NCBI GenBank assembly: GCA_017443895.1 | Contig: JAFSXU010000034.1 | Span: forward strand, 1 to 64,000 | Direction of reading: 5' to 3' | Length of the DNA: 64,000 nt | Origin: Clostridia bacterium | Lineage (GTDB): Bacteria > Bacillota > Clostridia > UBA1381 | Part shown: positions 24,648 through 34,608 of the stretch, in pieces | Numbering within the stretch: position 1 is the stretch's first letter | Layout of the letters: each line of letters opens with the position of its first letter | Notes under the pieces: generated by a model | The model's database searches: none | What the model was told of the DNA's origin: nothing | The model's input: only the letters and a program-made list of their open reading frames with translations | Made by a program: the position numbers and the translations under genes

Positions 24648-27458
24648 TTAATTTATCTGTCCGCCATTTTCTGTGTATGTAAACGCCGGACCCCATGCAA
24701 TAATCTTACTGTCTCTTAATATATACGGTACTGCATACATCATAACATGGTATGTAGTATCGCCTAAACCTGTAATATCATAGTGGAAGGTGCCGCCTGA
24801 CGGCAATGATGTTTTACCGTCTGCAACATTTACACTCCTTACAGTGTTAGCTGTATCTGTAGGTAATGTATATGTAGATCTGTACGAATCTGTCCATGTA
24901 CTATTACTAAAGTTTGTAAATACAAATCCGTAATTGCTTGTAGCAAACGGGTTACCGCTCGTTGTTACAGGCTTTGCCATAAACCTCAAGGCGTTTGTGA
25001 TAGTTTCTGTATCTTCTGGATCTTCTGGATTTTTTATTGTTGTTTTACCATAATATGCACCTACAGTCCATTCAACATCATCAAAAGTCACATCACTCGT
25101 AACAGTATATGTAGCACCCGAAGGGTACCAATTTGTCCCGTCCGTCCAATAGCCTGTGGTTGATGTGCCAAGTGTGATTTCCTTGCCTGCTATGTATGTT
25201 CCAGCAACACCTCCGCCGGTTACTGTGTAGGTTGCCGGCATATCTATTATGCGGAAGTCGTCAAGATCTATTTTGAATGTTTTGCCGTCGGAAGCACGGA
25301 CTTTAATTGCAGAAATCGATCTGGGTGAATATAAATTGTTAGTAAATCCACCGTTAGAAAGTTTACCATTAGCATATACTTCAAGGCTATTACCATTCAT
25401 TTTAATAACTATCTCAGTTGCGGCGGGTTGGTCACCAAATCTTGGTCTGCTGTTTTGGAAACCACTACCAGTGTTTGTTCCTATACGCCAACCGTTGTAT
25501 CGTTCAAGTACAAGTCTTTCGATTTTGTCATTATCAACAATTTTAAGATCTCCAAGACTATTCGTATTGTCATAAGATGTGAAAGTAAATGCTATTGCCT
25601 TGCCATCCCAGCTTATCGGCTGAATACTTATGGTGTCATAGTCTGTAGATTTTGTTTCTACATGAATATCCACACCATCTGCATCTGCGATACTGGTGCC
25701 GCTGACCGTTCCAGCACTCGCAAACCCACTTTTTATGTAACCGGGTGGGCGCATGGTAACTGCTGTGACCGTCACATCATCCGCCGGCATAACGAATGAA
25801 TATGTGCCATCTTCATTACCTGTAACTTCAGTTTCGCCGTCCGATGTTTTTACAACTTTGGGTGCGCCTGACAGGACATAGCCGCTATTTGCCTCGGCAG
25901 TTACCTTTACCGTATCACCGGCACCGGCAGTTAAAACATCAGGAGTGACTGTTGCTTTCTCATCGCTCACTGCCGTAATCGTATACTGTGGATACCTGTC
26001 AATAACTATGTTATCAACATCTATCGTATGGGATCTTCCCGGTGTCAGGGTCAGCCGTGAGAGCGCTCTCGGAGTGATGCCTTCAACAGTTGCAGTAGTG
26101 CCATTAGCTGTTATAGTGAGCGTGTTTGTGGTCTCATCCTGAATAATCTCAACATCAAACGCTGTTCCCACAGTGTAGGTTGTTGAGCCGGAAGTACCAG
26201 TGATCGTTGAGACGTCATTTGTCTTGCCATACGACCCCTGTCCGAAGGTAAGGGTGCCGTCATATGCCATTTTGATAATAGCTATAGGATTATTGGTTGA
26301 GTCCGTCAATACAACATCACAATCAAAACTGCCATAGTCACCATGGCTGGTTTTTACGCTCATTGTTGCCTTAAAACTTGTTTCCGATATACCCAACGAA
26401 AAGTATGATTTGCGTATACCAGAGGCGGTGGTATTAGCATACATTCTACCACCTGACACCTTGGCTGAAACGCCACCATTGGGTACGGTCACAATTGTTT
26501 TGCTCAACTCTACATTATTGAACACGCTCCCTACCTCAAAATCCTCATAATATAGATGATGATTTATGCTAAGCGGAGCTGAAATCTCGTAATCAGAGCT
26601 ACCTACAGTATATGAACCTGATGTGTCGGTATATCCGCCCTTTGATATAGTGTAGTTCAATACCGTACCAGCATCAAAATCTCCCAAGCAAACCTTGCCT
26701 TGATAATCTGAATAATAAGTCTTATCACCTACTGTTACCGTAGCATACGGGGCTGTTGCAAGCCAAATAATAGCTGTATCCATATCCATAGACGATGCTG
26801 CAATGGAGATATTGTCCATCTTCATGCCGGCAGAGTACCTTCCCGTATTGTATGTAAGTTTTGAAAGACCGCCTCCTACGCATTCGCTGTATGGTATATT
26901 GGTCGTAGACAATATTGTTGTATTATCGTTTAAGTTTTTAATCGACAGAAACGCCCTGGAATCTTTCACTGTAACTTCATAATGATACCATGTATCATTT
27001 GTGAGCGTATAGTTGATCCCAAATGCTGAATTATTTATAAAATATGTGTTACTATTCGCTGCACTTTGCTTTATTGTTATAAGCTCAGAGCCATTAGCAG
27101 CATAGATCGCAAAAGAGCTGCTCTGATTAGTCGATCGCGTCAATGCCATATCGAAGCTCAGAGTATAGTCTGTACCTGCTGCTACTGTTGTCGATGATGT
27201 TGATACAGATGTACCGTTATTACCATTTCCAACAGCTGCAACATTGAGATACTTGTTCCCATCAGCTTCTGCGACCAATGCGGTATATCTGCCTGTATTG
27301 CCCGATGTCCACCCACCGGCACCGGTTGCGCCCACTTCGTAGCTTTCAAAATTCTCCGAATAACCAATATCCGCCTGTGCCGTAATACCCAGTCCGACAA
27401 AGGTTGACATCACAAGTGCAAGTGCGGATATTGCACTTACCAATTTTTTGAATTTCAT
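24648..27458 (-). CDS. Large secreted multi-domain protein, probably carbohydrate-binding
   Basis: A 936-residue exported protein with a signal peptide (MKFKKLVSAISALALVMSTF, cleavage after TAQA). Three jelly-roll, lectin-like repeats follow: about 30-210 (YSENFESYEVG), 310-500 (YYEDFEVGSVF) and 590-760. Between them lie a PEGA-like small beta domain (ATVTVGDKTYYSDYQGKV) and a divergent InlB-type repeat (YTITAVSDEKATVTPDVLTAGAGDTVKVTA). A C-terminal beta domain ends without LPxTG or S-layer repeats. No catalytic residues are recognisable. The start at 27456-27458 has GAGAGG upstream. Its leader is long and switch-like. It likely binds glycans at the cell surface. Confidence 0.7.
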   Translation of the reverse strand: MKFKKLVSAISALALVMSTFVGLGITAQADIGYSENFESYEVGATGAGGWTSGNTGRYTALVAEADGNKYLNVAAVGNGNNGTSVSTSSTTVAAGTDYTLSFDMALTRSTNQSSSFAIYAANGSELITIKQSAANSNTYFINNSAFGINYTLTNDTWYHYEVTVKDSRAFLSIKNLNDNTTILSTTNIPYSECVGGGLSKLTYNTGRYSAGMKMDNISIAASSMDMDTAIIWLATAPYATVTVGDKTYYSDYQGKVCLGDFDAGTVLNYTISKGGYTDTSGSYTVGSSDYEISAPLSINHHLYYEDFEVGSVFNNVELSKTIVTVPNGGVSAKVSGGRMYANTTASGIRKSYFSLGISETSFKATMSVKTSHGDYGSFDCDVVLTDSTNNPIAIIKMAYDGTLTFGQGSYGKTNDVSTITGTSGSTTYTVGTAFDVEIIQDETTNTLTITANGTTATVEGITPRALSRLTLTPGRSHTIDVDNIVIDRYPQYTITAVSDEKATVTPDVLTAGAGDTVKVTAEANSGYVLSGAPKVVKTSDGETEVTGNEDGTYSFVMPADDVTVTAVTMRPPGYIKSGFASAGTVSGTSIADADGVDIHVETKSTDYDTISIQPISWDGKAIAFTFTSYDNTNSLGDLKIVDNDKIERLVLERYNGWRIGTNTGSGFQNSRPRFGDQPAATEIVIKMNGNSLEVYANGKLSNGGFTNNLYSPRSISAIKVRASDGKTFKIDLDDFRIIDMPATYTVTGGGVAGTYIAGKEITLGTSTTGYWTDGTNWYPSGATYTVTSDVTFDDVEWTVGAYYGKTTIKNPEDPEDTETITNALRFMAKPVTTSGNPFATSNYGFVFTNFSNSTWTDSYRSTYTLPTDTANTVRSVNVADGKTSLPSGGTFHYDITGLGDTTYHVMMYAVPYILRDSKIIAWGPAFTYTENGGQIN

Positions 27459-27486
27459 TTTTCCGTCCTCTCTTTCTATAAATAAA

Positions 27487-27570
27487 TGCAAATCAAATTC
27501 ACTGCGCATCTGAATCCGATTTGCACACAACAAGACCTGCGAAAACCTCACTTACATTTTCGCAAATCGG
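27487..27570 (-). promoter_or_regulatory. Switch-like leader of the large secreted protein gene
   Basis: In the minus-strand RNA, CCGATTTGC (27570-27562) can pair with GCAAATCGG (27524-27516). Inside this lies the hairpin TGCGAAAA/TTTTCGCA (27564-27557 with 27545-27538). A second GATTTGCA (27494-27487) can pair with the same middle strand TGCAAATC. The two pairings exclude each other, the pattern of a regulatory switch. I do not recognise the fold as a known riboswitch. Confidence 0.45.
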
Positions 27571-27630
27571 TGTTAATCACGCACAAAATACAGTAAAAAC
27601 CTATATTTTATGCACAATTATATCAAGTTT

Positions 27631-27659
27631 ATTTTACTACAATTTTTATTAATATTCAA
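27631..27659 (-). promoter_or_regulatory. Promoter of the large secreted protein gene
   Basis: Minus-strand TTGAAT (27654-27659) and TAAAAT (27631-27636) are 17 bases apart, giving a leader of about 165 bases. Upstream, 27660-27867 holds no gene. It is A/T-rich, with several TTTTGTGTA motifs (27680-27722) and a TTATTCA repeat run (about 27808-27831). Confidence 0.55.
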
Positions 27660-27867
27660 TGATTAAAATAATCAATTATATTTTTTGTGTAAATTGCACA
27701 AAAACACAATATTTTGTGTAGTGATTTTTAATTTCAGGCGTACACACAGAATTCCATATTTGCCCTGTGTATCTAAAAAAAGAAAAATTGAAGATTTTCC
27801 CACCATCATTATTCATTATTCATTATTCATTTAATTTACACTGCTAAACCCAAATTTATTTGCCAAA

Positions 27868-27906
27868 CAAAAAAAATACACACTCAAGAGTTTATACCTT
27901 TGAGTG
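27868..27906 (-). terminator. Terminator of the Rrf2 regulator gene
   Basis: CACTCAA (27881-27887) and TTGAGTG (27900-27906) pair. On the minus strand the stem is followed by GTGTATTTTTTTT. Confidence 0.75.
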
Positions 27907-27918
27907 CATATTTTACAC

Positions 27919-28359
27919 TTATATATAATAATTATACTGTCCCTGTTTTATTTGGTTTTTCTCGATTATATCCGCAAGGGTTGTATTATCAACATAATCG
28001 GATATTACCTTATCAAGACCTTTCCAAAAATCAATCGTCGTGCAAGTCTGCGAGCGAGGGCAAACATTTACCTCGCCCTCTAAACAGCTAACAGGCGCAA
28101 GATCGCCCTCCGTCGCACGAAGAATATCGCCAACGCTGTATTTATCCGGTGTCCTTGTAAGTATATATCCGCCCTGCGCTCCCCTTTGGCTCTTTAAAAG
28201 GCCGTTCTTTGACAGGAGCGAAACAATCTGTTCCAAATATTTAAGCGAAATATCCGTTTGCTCCGCAACATCTTTTAGTGCTACAGGCAATTTATCGGAA
28301 TTTTCGGCAATATAGAGCATCATTCTAAGAGCATATCTTCCTTTTGTTGAAATTTTCAC
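27919..28359 (-). CDS. Rrf2-family transcriptional regulator (IscR-like)
   Basis: A 146-residue regulator. It opens MKISTKGRYALRMMLYIAEN, with a winged helix (LPVALKDVAEQTDISLKYLEQIVSLLSKNGLLKSQRGAQGGY). A C-terminal cysteine set follows (SCLEGEVNVCPRSQTC), the pattern that holds a [2Fe-2S] cluster in IscR-type members. It may sense iron-sulfur or cysteine status. The start is GTG at 28357-28359 behind AGGAG. Its promoter overlaps the end of panD, and a perfect palindrome follows the -10 box. No iscS/iscU or cysteine genes are adjacent. Confidence 0.88.
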   Translation of the reverse strand: MKISTKGRYALRMMLYIAENSDKLPVALKDVAEQTDISLKYLEQIVSLLSKNGLLKSQRGAQGGYILTRTPDKYSVGDILRATEGDLAPVSCLEGEVNVCPRSQTCTTIDFWKGLDKVISDYVDNTTLADIIEKNQIKQGQYNYYI

Positions 28360-28375
28360 TTTATAATCTCCTAAT

Positions 28376-28392
28376 CATAGTTATTAACTATG
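28376..28392. promoter_or_regulatory. Operator palindrome of the Rrf2 regulator
   Basis: CATAGTTATTAACTATG is a perfect 17-base inverted repeat (8-base arms). It lies four bases downstream of the -10 box of the Rrf2 gene and suits autorepression. Confidence 0.7.
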
Positions 28393-28396
28393 AATT

Positions 28397-28425
28397 ATTA
28401 TACCATCCTAAAATTATATTGTCAA
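28397..28425 (-). promoter_or_regulatory. Promoter of the Rrf2 regulator gene
   Basis: Minus-strand TTGACA (28420-28425) and TATAAT (28397-28402), 17 bases apart, are both perfect consensus. The -35 box overlaps the panD stop codon. Confidence 0.85.
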
Positions 28426-28814
28426 TCCATATCTGACAAAAGTCCGTGCCGTTCATATGACGATACTTTTTTAATCTTATTATCATCATCAACAAACACA
28501 ACGGTCGGCTTATGCGTTTTTGCCTCTGTTTCATTCATTGCGGCATATGACATAATAATAACCTTATCGCCTTTTGCAACACATCTTGCGGCCGCACCGT
28601 TTAAGCATATAATACCGCTGCCACGCTCACCCGATATTGTATATGTTTCAAATCTGTTTCCGTTATTTACATCAACGACCTGCACCTTTTCATACTCATA
28701 TATGCCCGATTTTTCAAGCAAGTCTATATCAACGGTAATGCTTCCGACATAGTCAAGCTCAGCCTGGGTTACCGTCGCACGATGTATTTTTGACTTTAAC
28801 ATTGTTATTTCCAT
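28422..28814 (-). CDS. panD: Aspartate 1-decarboxylase
   Basis: The 130-residue proenzyme makes beta-alanine for pantothenate. The self-cleavage site Gly-Ser is seen in [10 protein letters not shown] (Ser becomes the pyruvoyl group). NGAAAR and the C-terminal [12 protein letters not shown] are typical. I place the start at ATG 28812-28814, 10 bases after panC. A second ATG four codons later (28802) is possible. Last gene of the pan operon. Confidence 0.92.
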   Translation of the reverse strand: MEITMLKSKIHRATVTQAELDYVGSITVDIDLLEKSGIYEYEKVQVVDVNNGNRFETYTISGERGSGIICLNGAAARCVAKGDKVIIMSYAAMNETEAKTHKPTVVFVDDDNKIKKVSSYERHGLLSDMD

Positions 28815-28824
28815 TTTTCTGCTA

Positions 28825-29664
28825 TTACTCCATAATAAAATTGTCAATAAGCCTTGTTTTTCCGATATATACCGCCATTGCACACAAAAGCGGAGTTTTA
28901 ACGGTATCAATTGCTTCAAGGTTATTCCAGTCAACAATCTCTACATAGTCAATCCTTGCAAGAGGCTCTGACTCAATTATACCTTTTATACGGTTTACTA
29001 CTTTTTCTGTGCTCGTTTCGCCGTTTTCTATAAGCTTCTTACCCTCGCAAAGCGATTTTGACAGGCAAAGTGCCGCTTGTCTTTCTTCCTTATTCAAATA
29101 AGTATTCCTTGATGATTTTGCAAGACCGTCTTCCTCTCGGATTATCGGACAGCCCACAATTTCTATATCAAAGTTTAAGTCCTTCACCATTTTTTTAATA
29201 ACACAAAGCTGTTGCGCATCCTTTTGACCAAAATATGCGCGGTCGGGCGCTACGATATTGAAAAGCTTTCCTACAACCGTACATACACCGCTAAAGTGAA
29301 TAGGTCTTGTTTTTCCGCAAAGCACCTTTGTAATCTTATTCATATCAATAAATGTAAGCGCATCCTGATACATTTCATCGGCTTCAGGGTTAAATATAAC
29401 GCTCGCACCTGCGTCTTGGGCAAGCACCGCATCGGCGTCTATATCCCTCGGATAGCTTTCAAAATCCTCGTTTGGCCCAAACTGTGTAGGATTTACAAAA
29501 TCACTTACCACTACCCTGTCATTTTCCTTACTCGCCCTTACGATAAGGCTTTTATGTCCCTCATGAAGATAACCCATTGTCGGAACCAAGCCGACGCTCA
29601 GCCCTTCCTTTTTCCATGCCTTTACAATTGCTCTTATTTCGTCCACTGTTTTTACTATTTTCAT
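28825..29664 (-). CDS. panC: Pantothenate synthetase (pantoate-beta-alanine ligase)
   Basis: A 279-residue ligase joining pantoate and beta-alanine with ATP. It has [15 protein letters not shown] (HxGH signature, about 28-42), FGQKDAQQL and [11 protein letters not shown] (KMSKS-like). Its ATG overlaps the panB stop by four bases. Confidence 0.96.
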   Translation of the reverse strand: MKIVKTVDEIRAIVKAWKKEGLSVGLVPTMGYLHEGHKSLIVRASKENDRVVVSDFVNPTQFGPNEDFESYPRDIDADAVLAQDAGASVIFNPEADEMYQDALTFIDMNKITKVLCGKTRPIHFSGVCTVVGKLFNIVAPDRAYFGQKDAQQLCVIKKMVKDLNFDIEIVGCPIIREEDGLAKSSRNTYLNKEERQAALCLSKSLCEGKKLIENGETSTEKVVNRIKGIIESEPLARIDYVEIVDWNNLEAIDTVKTPLLCAMAVYIGKTRLIDNFIME

Positions 29665-30587
29665 TCTTTATCACCTTGTCCTTGTGTGTTATCCTGCTTG
29701 TCCTTATTTAGCTTTACGCTGTGTCTTTTCATTGCCTTTTTCTCTGCTTCTTTTTTGATGTCCGCAAGGCGCTCCATTACATCTTCCTCTATGGAGTATG
29801 TATTCTCCTTCGACGGGAACGAGCCTGATTTAACCTCTTTTATATATCTTGAAAAGCCTTCCTTCATTGCATCGCCAACATGCGCAAACTGCTTTACAAA
29901 CTTAGGATGAATATCGCTTGTCATACCAAGCATATCCTGGTACACCAAAACCTGACCGTTACATTTTGCGCCTGCGCCTATTCCGATTGTGGGAATATCC
30001 AAAACCTTTGTTATAAGTGCGGCAAGGTCATTCGGTACGCACTCCAGTGTTACCGCAAATGCACCTGCCTCCTCAACTGCCTTTGCATCTTCTATAATCT
30101 GCCTTGCAGAGTCGTAGTTCTTGCCCTGTACCTTAAATCCGCCAAACTGACTTACCGACTGCGGTGTCATACCTATATGCGCCATAACCGGAATTGATGC
30201 GTTTACAATAGCTCTTATCTGTTCTTTTATATTTACTCCGCCTTCAAGCTTTACGGCGTCTGCCATGCCTTCCTTTATAAGTCTCCCCGCATTTTTAACT
30301 GCGTCATATACATTTGTCTGATACGACATAAACGGCATATCACAGACTACAAATGTATTTTTTGCACCTCTTTTAACAGCCTTTGTATGGTGGATCATAT
30401 CCTCCATTGTTACCTGCAGGGTTGTGTCATAGCCAAGCATTGTCATTCCCAACGAGTCGCCGACCAAAATTGCATCAATGCCTGCCTCTTCTGCTATCTT
30501 TGCAGTTGTGTAATCATATGCCGTACACATACTTATGCGTTCCTTGCTTATCTTTGCGTTCTGAAACTGGTTTATTGTTTTTCCCAT
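29661..30587 (-). CDS. panB: 3-methyl-2-oxobutanoate hydroxymethyltransferase
   Basis: A 308-residue PanB, the first committed step of pantoate formation. Motifs are [39 protein letters not shown] and [21 protein letters not shown]. The last 35 residues form a charged tail beyond the usual C-terminus ([20 protein letters not shown]). The start overlaps the upstream gene by 16 bases. Confidence 0.96.
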   Translation of the reverse strand: MGKTINQFQNAKISKERISMCTAYDYTTAKIAEEAGIDAILVGDSLGMTMLGYDTTLQVTMEDMIHHTKAVKRGAKNTFVVCDMPFMSYQTNVYDAVKNAGRLIKEGMADAVKLEGGVNIKEQIRAIVNASIPVMAHIGMTPQSVSQFGGFKVQGKNYDSARQIIEDAKAVEEAGAFAVTLECVPNDLAALITKVLDIPTIGIGAGAKCNGQVLVYQDMLGMTSDIHPKFVKQFAHVGDAMKEGFSRYIKEVKSGSFPSKENTYSIEEDVMERLADIKKEAEKKAMKRHSVKLNKDKQDNTQGQGDKE

Positions 30588-31354
30588 ATCGTTTCTATTC
30601 CTTTCATTTTGAATATAACATCTGTTAGTTCCTTATATAAATCAGTGTATTTCCCCAACACCGCAAGATGTGCCTTTATCGTTTCAATATCCCCACGCGC
30701 GGCAGGCCCTGTTATTGCGTCCTTTGTGCCTACGCTGATAATATTTGACATATTATTTTCCATTATCGGTATAAGTGCCTCCCGTGCCTCAGTCTCCGAA
30801 AATCCGCAATCCTTTAGTAAATGCTCTGCCACAGTGCAGACAGACACAACAAAATTTGAAGCAAAGCACGCCGCCGCATGGTATTTTGCCTTATCCTCTT
30901 TATTTATAACCTTGAACTTGTTGCCACAGTTTGTAAGTATTTGAGAAATCTTTAAAACCGCATTTTCTCCACCTTCAAGAGTGAAAAATGCCTTTGAAAT
31001 TGTATTGACAGATACATTTTGACTGTTAAATGCAAGCATTGGATGAACAGAGCAAACATTTTCCTCATTCGCTCCGCTAAAAATATCGGATGTGTTAGAG
31101 CCGCTGGTATGGCATATCATTTTATCGCCGAGATCAAGCCTTGATATATCGTTCCACACATTCGTTATCTGCGAATCGGATACGGTTATAAATATAATCT
31201 CACTGCTGTTTACCAAATCCAAAAGCGGAAGAAATTTAAAATCACCGCATGTATTATGCCTTGAATAAAAACCGCTTACATCCATGCCGTTACATAAAAA
31301 ATAATTTGCAAGGCTTACACCGCATTTTCCGGCACCTATAAAGCCAATACTCAA
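30572..31354 (-). CDS. panG: DUF2520 Rossmann-like oxidoreductase, probable ketopantoate reductase (PanG type)
   Basis: A 260-residue protein with an N-terminal NAD(P)-binding fold ([18 protein letters not shown]), a middle segment [10 protein letters not shown] and CSVHPMLAF, and a helical DUF2520 C-terminal domain. Classical panE is absent from the operon, so this gene fills the ketopantoate-to-pantoate step. PanG is the known alternative reductase of this type. I place the start at TTG 31352-31354, eight bases after GGGAGG, just before the GxGxxG strand. An ATG 54 bases upstream has no RBS. Confidence 0.75.
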   Translation of the reverse strand: MSIGFIGAGKCGVSLANYFLCNGMDVSGFYSRHNTCGDFKFLPLLDLVNSSEIIFITVSDSQITNVWNDISRLDLGDKMICHTSGSNTSDIFSGANEENVCSVHPMLAFNSQNVSVNTISKAFFTLEGGENAVLKISQILTNCGNKFKVINKEDKAKYHAAACFASNFVVSVCTVAEHLLKDCGFSETEAREALIPIMENNMSNIISVGTKDAITGPAARGDIETIKAHLAVLGKYTDLYKELTDVIFKMKGIETIWEKQ

Positions 31355-31437
31355 AGCAAAACGCCTCCCACTTATATTAAAGCCCTTGTAATTTCCGGTA
31401 CAGTTCATTTCCGATACTATCCGTCATACCTCGTATG

Positions 31438-31466
31438 ATTTTACCACAACAATAAAATTAAATCAA
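31438..31466 (-). promoter_or_regulatory. Promoter of the pantothenate operon
   Basis: Minus-strand TTGATT (31461-31466) and TAAAAT (31438-31443) are 17 bases apart. Confidence 0.7.
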
Positions 31467-31484
31467 GTATTTTAGACAAAATTT

Positions 31485-31513
31485 AAGCTTTGCCATATTT
31501 TCGGGCAAAGCTT
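31485..31513 (-). terminator. Terminator of the GH127 gene
   Basis: AAGCTTTGCC and GGCAAAGCTT form a 10-bp stem 11 bases after the stop. AAATTTTG follows on the minus strand. Confidence 0.7.
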
Positions 31514-31523
31514 AAACCGTTTT

Positions 31524-33851
31524 TTATTCTTTTTCCACAATATCAGTCGTTGTTCTTACCTCAAGCACTCCGCCTGCAGCAGAGTTTTTGCCGTTTGTCA
31601 GGAATTTTACGGTAACTTTACCGTCTTCAATATCGGTCGGAATTTCATAATATCTATAAATTAGTTTCCCGGGTAAATTATTATTGAGCGTTTCTTTACC
31701 AACCACGGTATCGTTTACAAGTATACTAAAATCACGCTTATAGCTTACACCGTCAAAAGAAAATCCGCTATCACTCCCCCAATATATCGCCATAACATAG
31801 TTATGCTCAGCAGTTTTATCAATTTTTAGGTCATAGCCAAAATATCCGCCGTCACCTCTTGCATCACGCCAGCCTCTTGATACATCTGTAAAATACCCCG
31901 AATACGAGTTATTCTTTTTCATGCCGTGGTCAACCTCGGGCTGCTGCTCGTTAGGATATACGGTGTCTATGGTTACTGCATTTAACGCTTCACTGAATTT
32001 GTCCTTGTCCACGGTTTCATCCTTACTGTATAGCATCCAATAAAGCGAATATCTTTCATGGTGCAAATCCCAATACGGTATAAGATTTATTTTTGTACCG
32101 TCAATATTTGTAAGTTCAAAGCAGAGCTTTGACAGATCTTTTGCACTTATATAGGTTTTAGGGTCTTTATCATTTACAATTATATCAGGTACGGAAACAG
32201 TCTTAAAGCTATCAAGCGATGTATGGTCGTCAACCCTGTCACTATGCGGAAATGTATCCGTTCCAAGCTCGCCTGCCAATACCACGGGTCCGTACATAAA
32301 TGCAACTTTATGTTTATCGTCACGGGCGGTATATAAATGAAGTGACATCGGGAGCTTTACTGTTATAATATCTCCCTTTTTCCAAACTCTCTCTATTGTA
32401 TAGTAGCCCTTATCCGATACATATGCCGTTTTTTCATTATTTACCGTAATTTCTGCCATATCCTCAAGCCATGACGGTATTCTTATCTTAAAGCTTAAAA
32501 ATGCGTCTCCGTCCTCAATTTTTATAACAGATGTGTCCTCATAGGGGTAATTGGTAGTTTGTGAAATCAAAAGTCCTTTTTCCGCCCATGTTACCTCGGA
32601 TGCAATATACTGGTTTATATAAAGCGTGTTTCCGTCCTTATAATAAATATCCCTTGTATACCGCCCCGGATTTTCCATTCCGCTGCCGTTACAGCACCAG
32701 AACGAATGACCGTTTAAGGCATCGGAATATACCTTAAAATGCCCCGGTGTGGTTGCCATAAAATATGTTTTCTCGCCCGTTTGGGGGTCCTGAGAGGCAA
32801 GTATATGATTAAACAGCGCTCTCTCGTAAGAGTCCATATACTCCGCGCTGTGCTCCCATGAATACAAGTGTTCACATAGCTTCATCATATTATATGTATT
32901 ACAGGTTTCAAGCGTCTGTGGACCTAATGTTTCATCGGTTATCCCGCCAAAATGCTCACGGTTTGAGTTTCCGCCTATTACATATGAACGGCGGTTTATG
33001 ACATTGTCATAAAAATACCTTGCGGCATTGCGGTAATCCGTCCTTTTGCGGTTTTGTTTATATATTTCCGCCGCACCGATAAGCTTTGGAATTTGCGTAT
33101 TTGCATGTTTGCCCTCAAGCTCATCTATACCGTTTGACAACGGCTCAATAATCGCACGCTGTGAGAATTTTATCGCCATATCGTAATACTTCGTATTGCC
33201 TGTTATTTCATAGAGCTTTGCATACACCTCATTCATACCGCCATACTCACATTCAAGCATTTTGGCAAATTTTTCATCTGTAAGGTTTGATGTAACATCT
33301 ATGCCCCAATCGGCAAACTTTACTGCTACATCAAGTGCCAAAGCATTTACTGCAAGCTCATATGCATCAATAAGTCCTTGGTATATCTTATGGAACGAAT
33401 ACCACGGTACCCAATATCCGTTAAGCTCAAAATTACTGCTGTTTACCGTACCCTCTTTTAGCAATTTTACAAAGTTTGACTTTTCCACTCCGCCAACATA
33501 TCCGTCATCATTTTGGTATTGCGACATTTTTAAAATTGCATAATCAAGCTTTTCCTTTACCGCATTGTCAGAGGTTACGGCATACATTGCAGACATTGCC
33601 GATAACCAATGCCCCAAAGAATGCCCCGAAATACCCATACCCTCATAGCTACGGTATTTATAAGCCTCCCAGCCACCGTAATATTTTGATTTATCAGAAA
33701 TTGCACCGCATGAGTATGCAACGGGCGCCAAAAGCCTGTCAGGATCAAGCGATAAAATATATTTCTTCCCCAAATCCTGCGAGGTCTTAAAAATTCCGTC
33801 TTTTAGCCTTACCTCGCCTAATTTAAATCTTGAACCGTTTTTATTTTCCAT
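31524..33851 (-). CDS. GH127-type beta-L-arabinofuranosidase
   Basis: A 775-residue (DUF1680/GH127) enzyme: GHSLGHWLSAMSAMYA near residue 80, and the metal and catalytic cysteine segment WCCNGSGMENPGRYTR near residue 385. A beta-sandwich and two further C-terminal beta domains follow (DUF4986- and DUF6805-like). It releases beta-linked L-arabinofuranose from plant glycoproteins or arabinans. No signal peptide is present, so it is cytoplasmic. RBS AAGGTTG precedes ATG. It forms its own transcription unit. Confidence 0.88.
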   Translation of the reverse strand: MENKNGSRFKLGEVRLKDGIFKTSQDLGKKYILSLDPDRLLAPVAYSCGAISDKSKYYGGWEAYKYRSYEGMGISGHSLGHWLSAMSAMYAVTSDNAVKEKLDYAILKMSQYQNDDGYVGGVEKSNFVKLLKEGTVNSSNFELNGYWVPWYSFHKIYQGLIDAYELAVNALALDVAVKFADWGIDVTSNLTDEKFAKMLECEYGGMNEVYAKLYEITGNTKYYDMAIKFSQRAIIEPLSNGIDELEGKHANTQIPKLIGAAEIYKQNRKRTDYRNAARYFYDNVINRRSYVIGGNSNREHFGGITDETLGPQTLETCNTYNMMKLCEHLYSWEHSAEYMDSYERALFNHILASQDPQTGEKTYFMATTPGHFKVYSDALNGHSFWCCNGSGMENPGRYTRDIYYKDGNTLYINQYIASEVTWAEKGLLISQTTNYPYEDTSVIKIEDGDAFLSFKIRIPSWLEDMAEITVNNEKTAYVSDKGYYTIERVWKKGDIITVKLPMSLHLYTARDDKHKVAFMYGPVVLAGELGTDTFPHSDRVDDHTSLDSFKTVSVPDIIVNDKDPKTYISAKDLSKLCFELTNIDGTKINLIPYWDLHHERYSLYWMLYSKDETVDKDKFSEALNAVTIDTVYPNEQQPEVDHGMKKNNSYSGYFTDVSRGWRDARGDGGYFGYDLKIDKTAEHNYVMAIYWGSDSGFSFDGVSYKRDFSILVNDTVVGKETLNNNLPGKLIYRYYEIPTDIEDGKVTVKFLTNGKNSAAGGVLEVRTTTDIVEKE

Positions 33852-33885
33852 AAAATCACAACCTTGCTAAAATTACATTATGCTG

Positions 33886-33915
33886 ATTATAGCATAGCAA
33901 AAACTACTTAGTCAA
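33886..33915 (-). promoter_or_regulatory. Promoter of the GH127 gene
   Basis: Minus-strand TTGACT (33910-33915) and TATAAT (33886-33891), 18 bases apart, with an extended TGC before the -10 box. Confidence 0.6.
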
Positions 33916-33919
33916 CTAA

Positions 33920-33952
33920 AAATATCCCAAACACTTAAAGCTTGGGATATTT
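33920..33952 (-). terminator. Terminator of the rubrerythrin gene
   Basis: AAATATCCCAA and TTGGGATATTT form an 11-bp stem with T-rich flank, six bases after the rubrerythrin stop. Confidence 0.75.
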
Positions 33953-33957
33953 TGTAA

Positions 33958-34494
33958 TCAATAGTTTTCTGCGTGTATTTCAAAATAGCTCTGTGGGTGG
34001 TTACAGGTAGGGCAAACATCGGGCGCCTTTGTGCCGACTACAATATGTCCGCAGTTTCTGCACTCCCAAACCTTTACCTCACTCTTTTCAAACACCTGTG
34101 CTGTTTCAATGTTGTTTATAAGCGCTCTGTACCGCTCCTCATGGTGCTTTTCAATCTCGCCTACAAGTCTGAACTTGTTTGCAAGCTCTGTAAATCCCTC
34201 TTCCTCGGCAGTCTTTGCAAAGCTCTCATACATATCTGTCCACTCATAATTCTCGCCGTCTGCCGCCATTTTAAGGTTTTCCTTTGTGTCCTTTATGCCC
34301 TCAAGCTCCTTTAACCACATTTTTGCGTGTTCCTTTTCGTTCTCGGCTGTCTTTAAAAACAATGCGCTTATCTGCTCATAGCCTTCTTTTTTTGCAACCG
34401 ATGCAAAATATGTGTACTTATTCCTTGCATGAGATTCACCCGTAAATGCTTTTTCCAGATTTTCTTTTGTTTTTGTTCCGTCATACTTGCTCAT
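33958..34494 (-). CDS. rbr: Rubrerythrin
   Basis: A 178-residue protein with an N-terminal four-helix di-iron domain ([48 protein letters not shown]) and a C-terminal rubredoxin domain ([28 protein letters not shown]). It reduces hydrogen peroxide in anaerobes. RBS TAGGAGG is strong. Monocistronic. Confidence 0.95.
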   Translation of the reverse strand: MSKYDGTKTKENLEKAFTGESHARNKYTYFASVAKKEGYEQISALFLKTAENEKEHAKMWLKELEGIKDTKENLKMAADGENYEWTDMYESFAKTAEEEGFTELANKFRLVGEIEKHHEERYRALINNIETAQVFEKSEVKVWECRNCGHIVVGTKAPDVCPTCNHPQSYFEIHAENY

Positions 34495-34608
34495 AACTCG
34501 TTTCCTCCTATTGGATTGTTTTATATAACAATTTTATATATGTATTTATTTTTGTCAATATATTCATAAAGAATACACCGTTTTTTTATTATAGACTGCC
34601 TGTATTTT

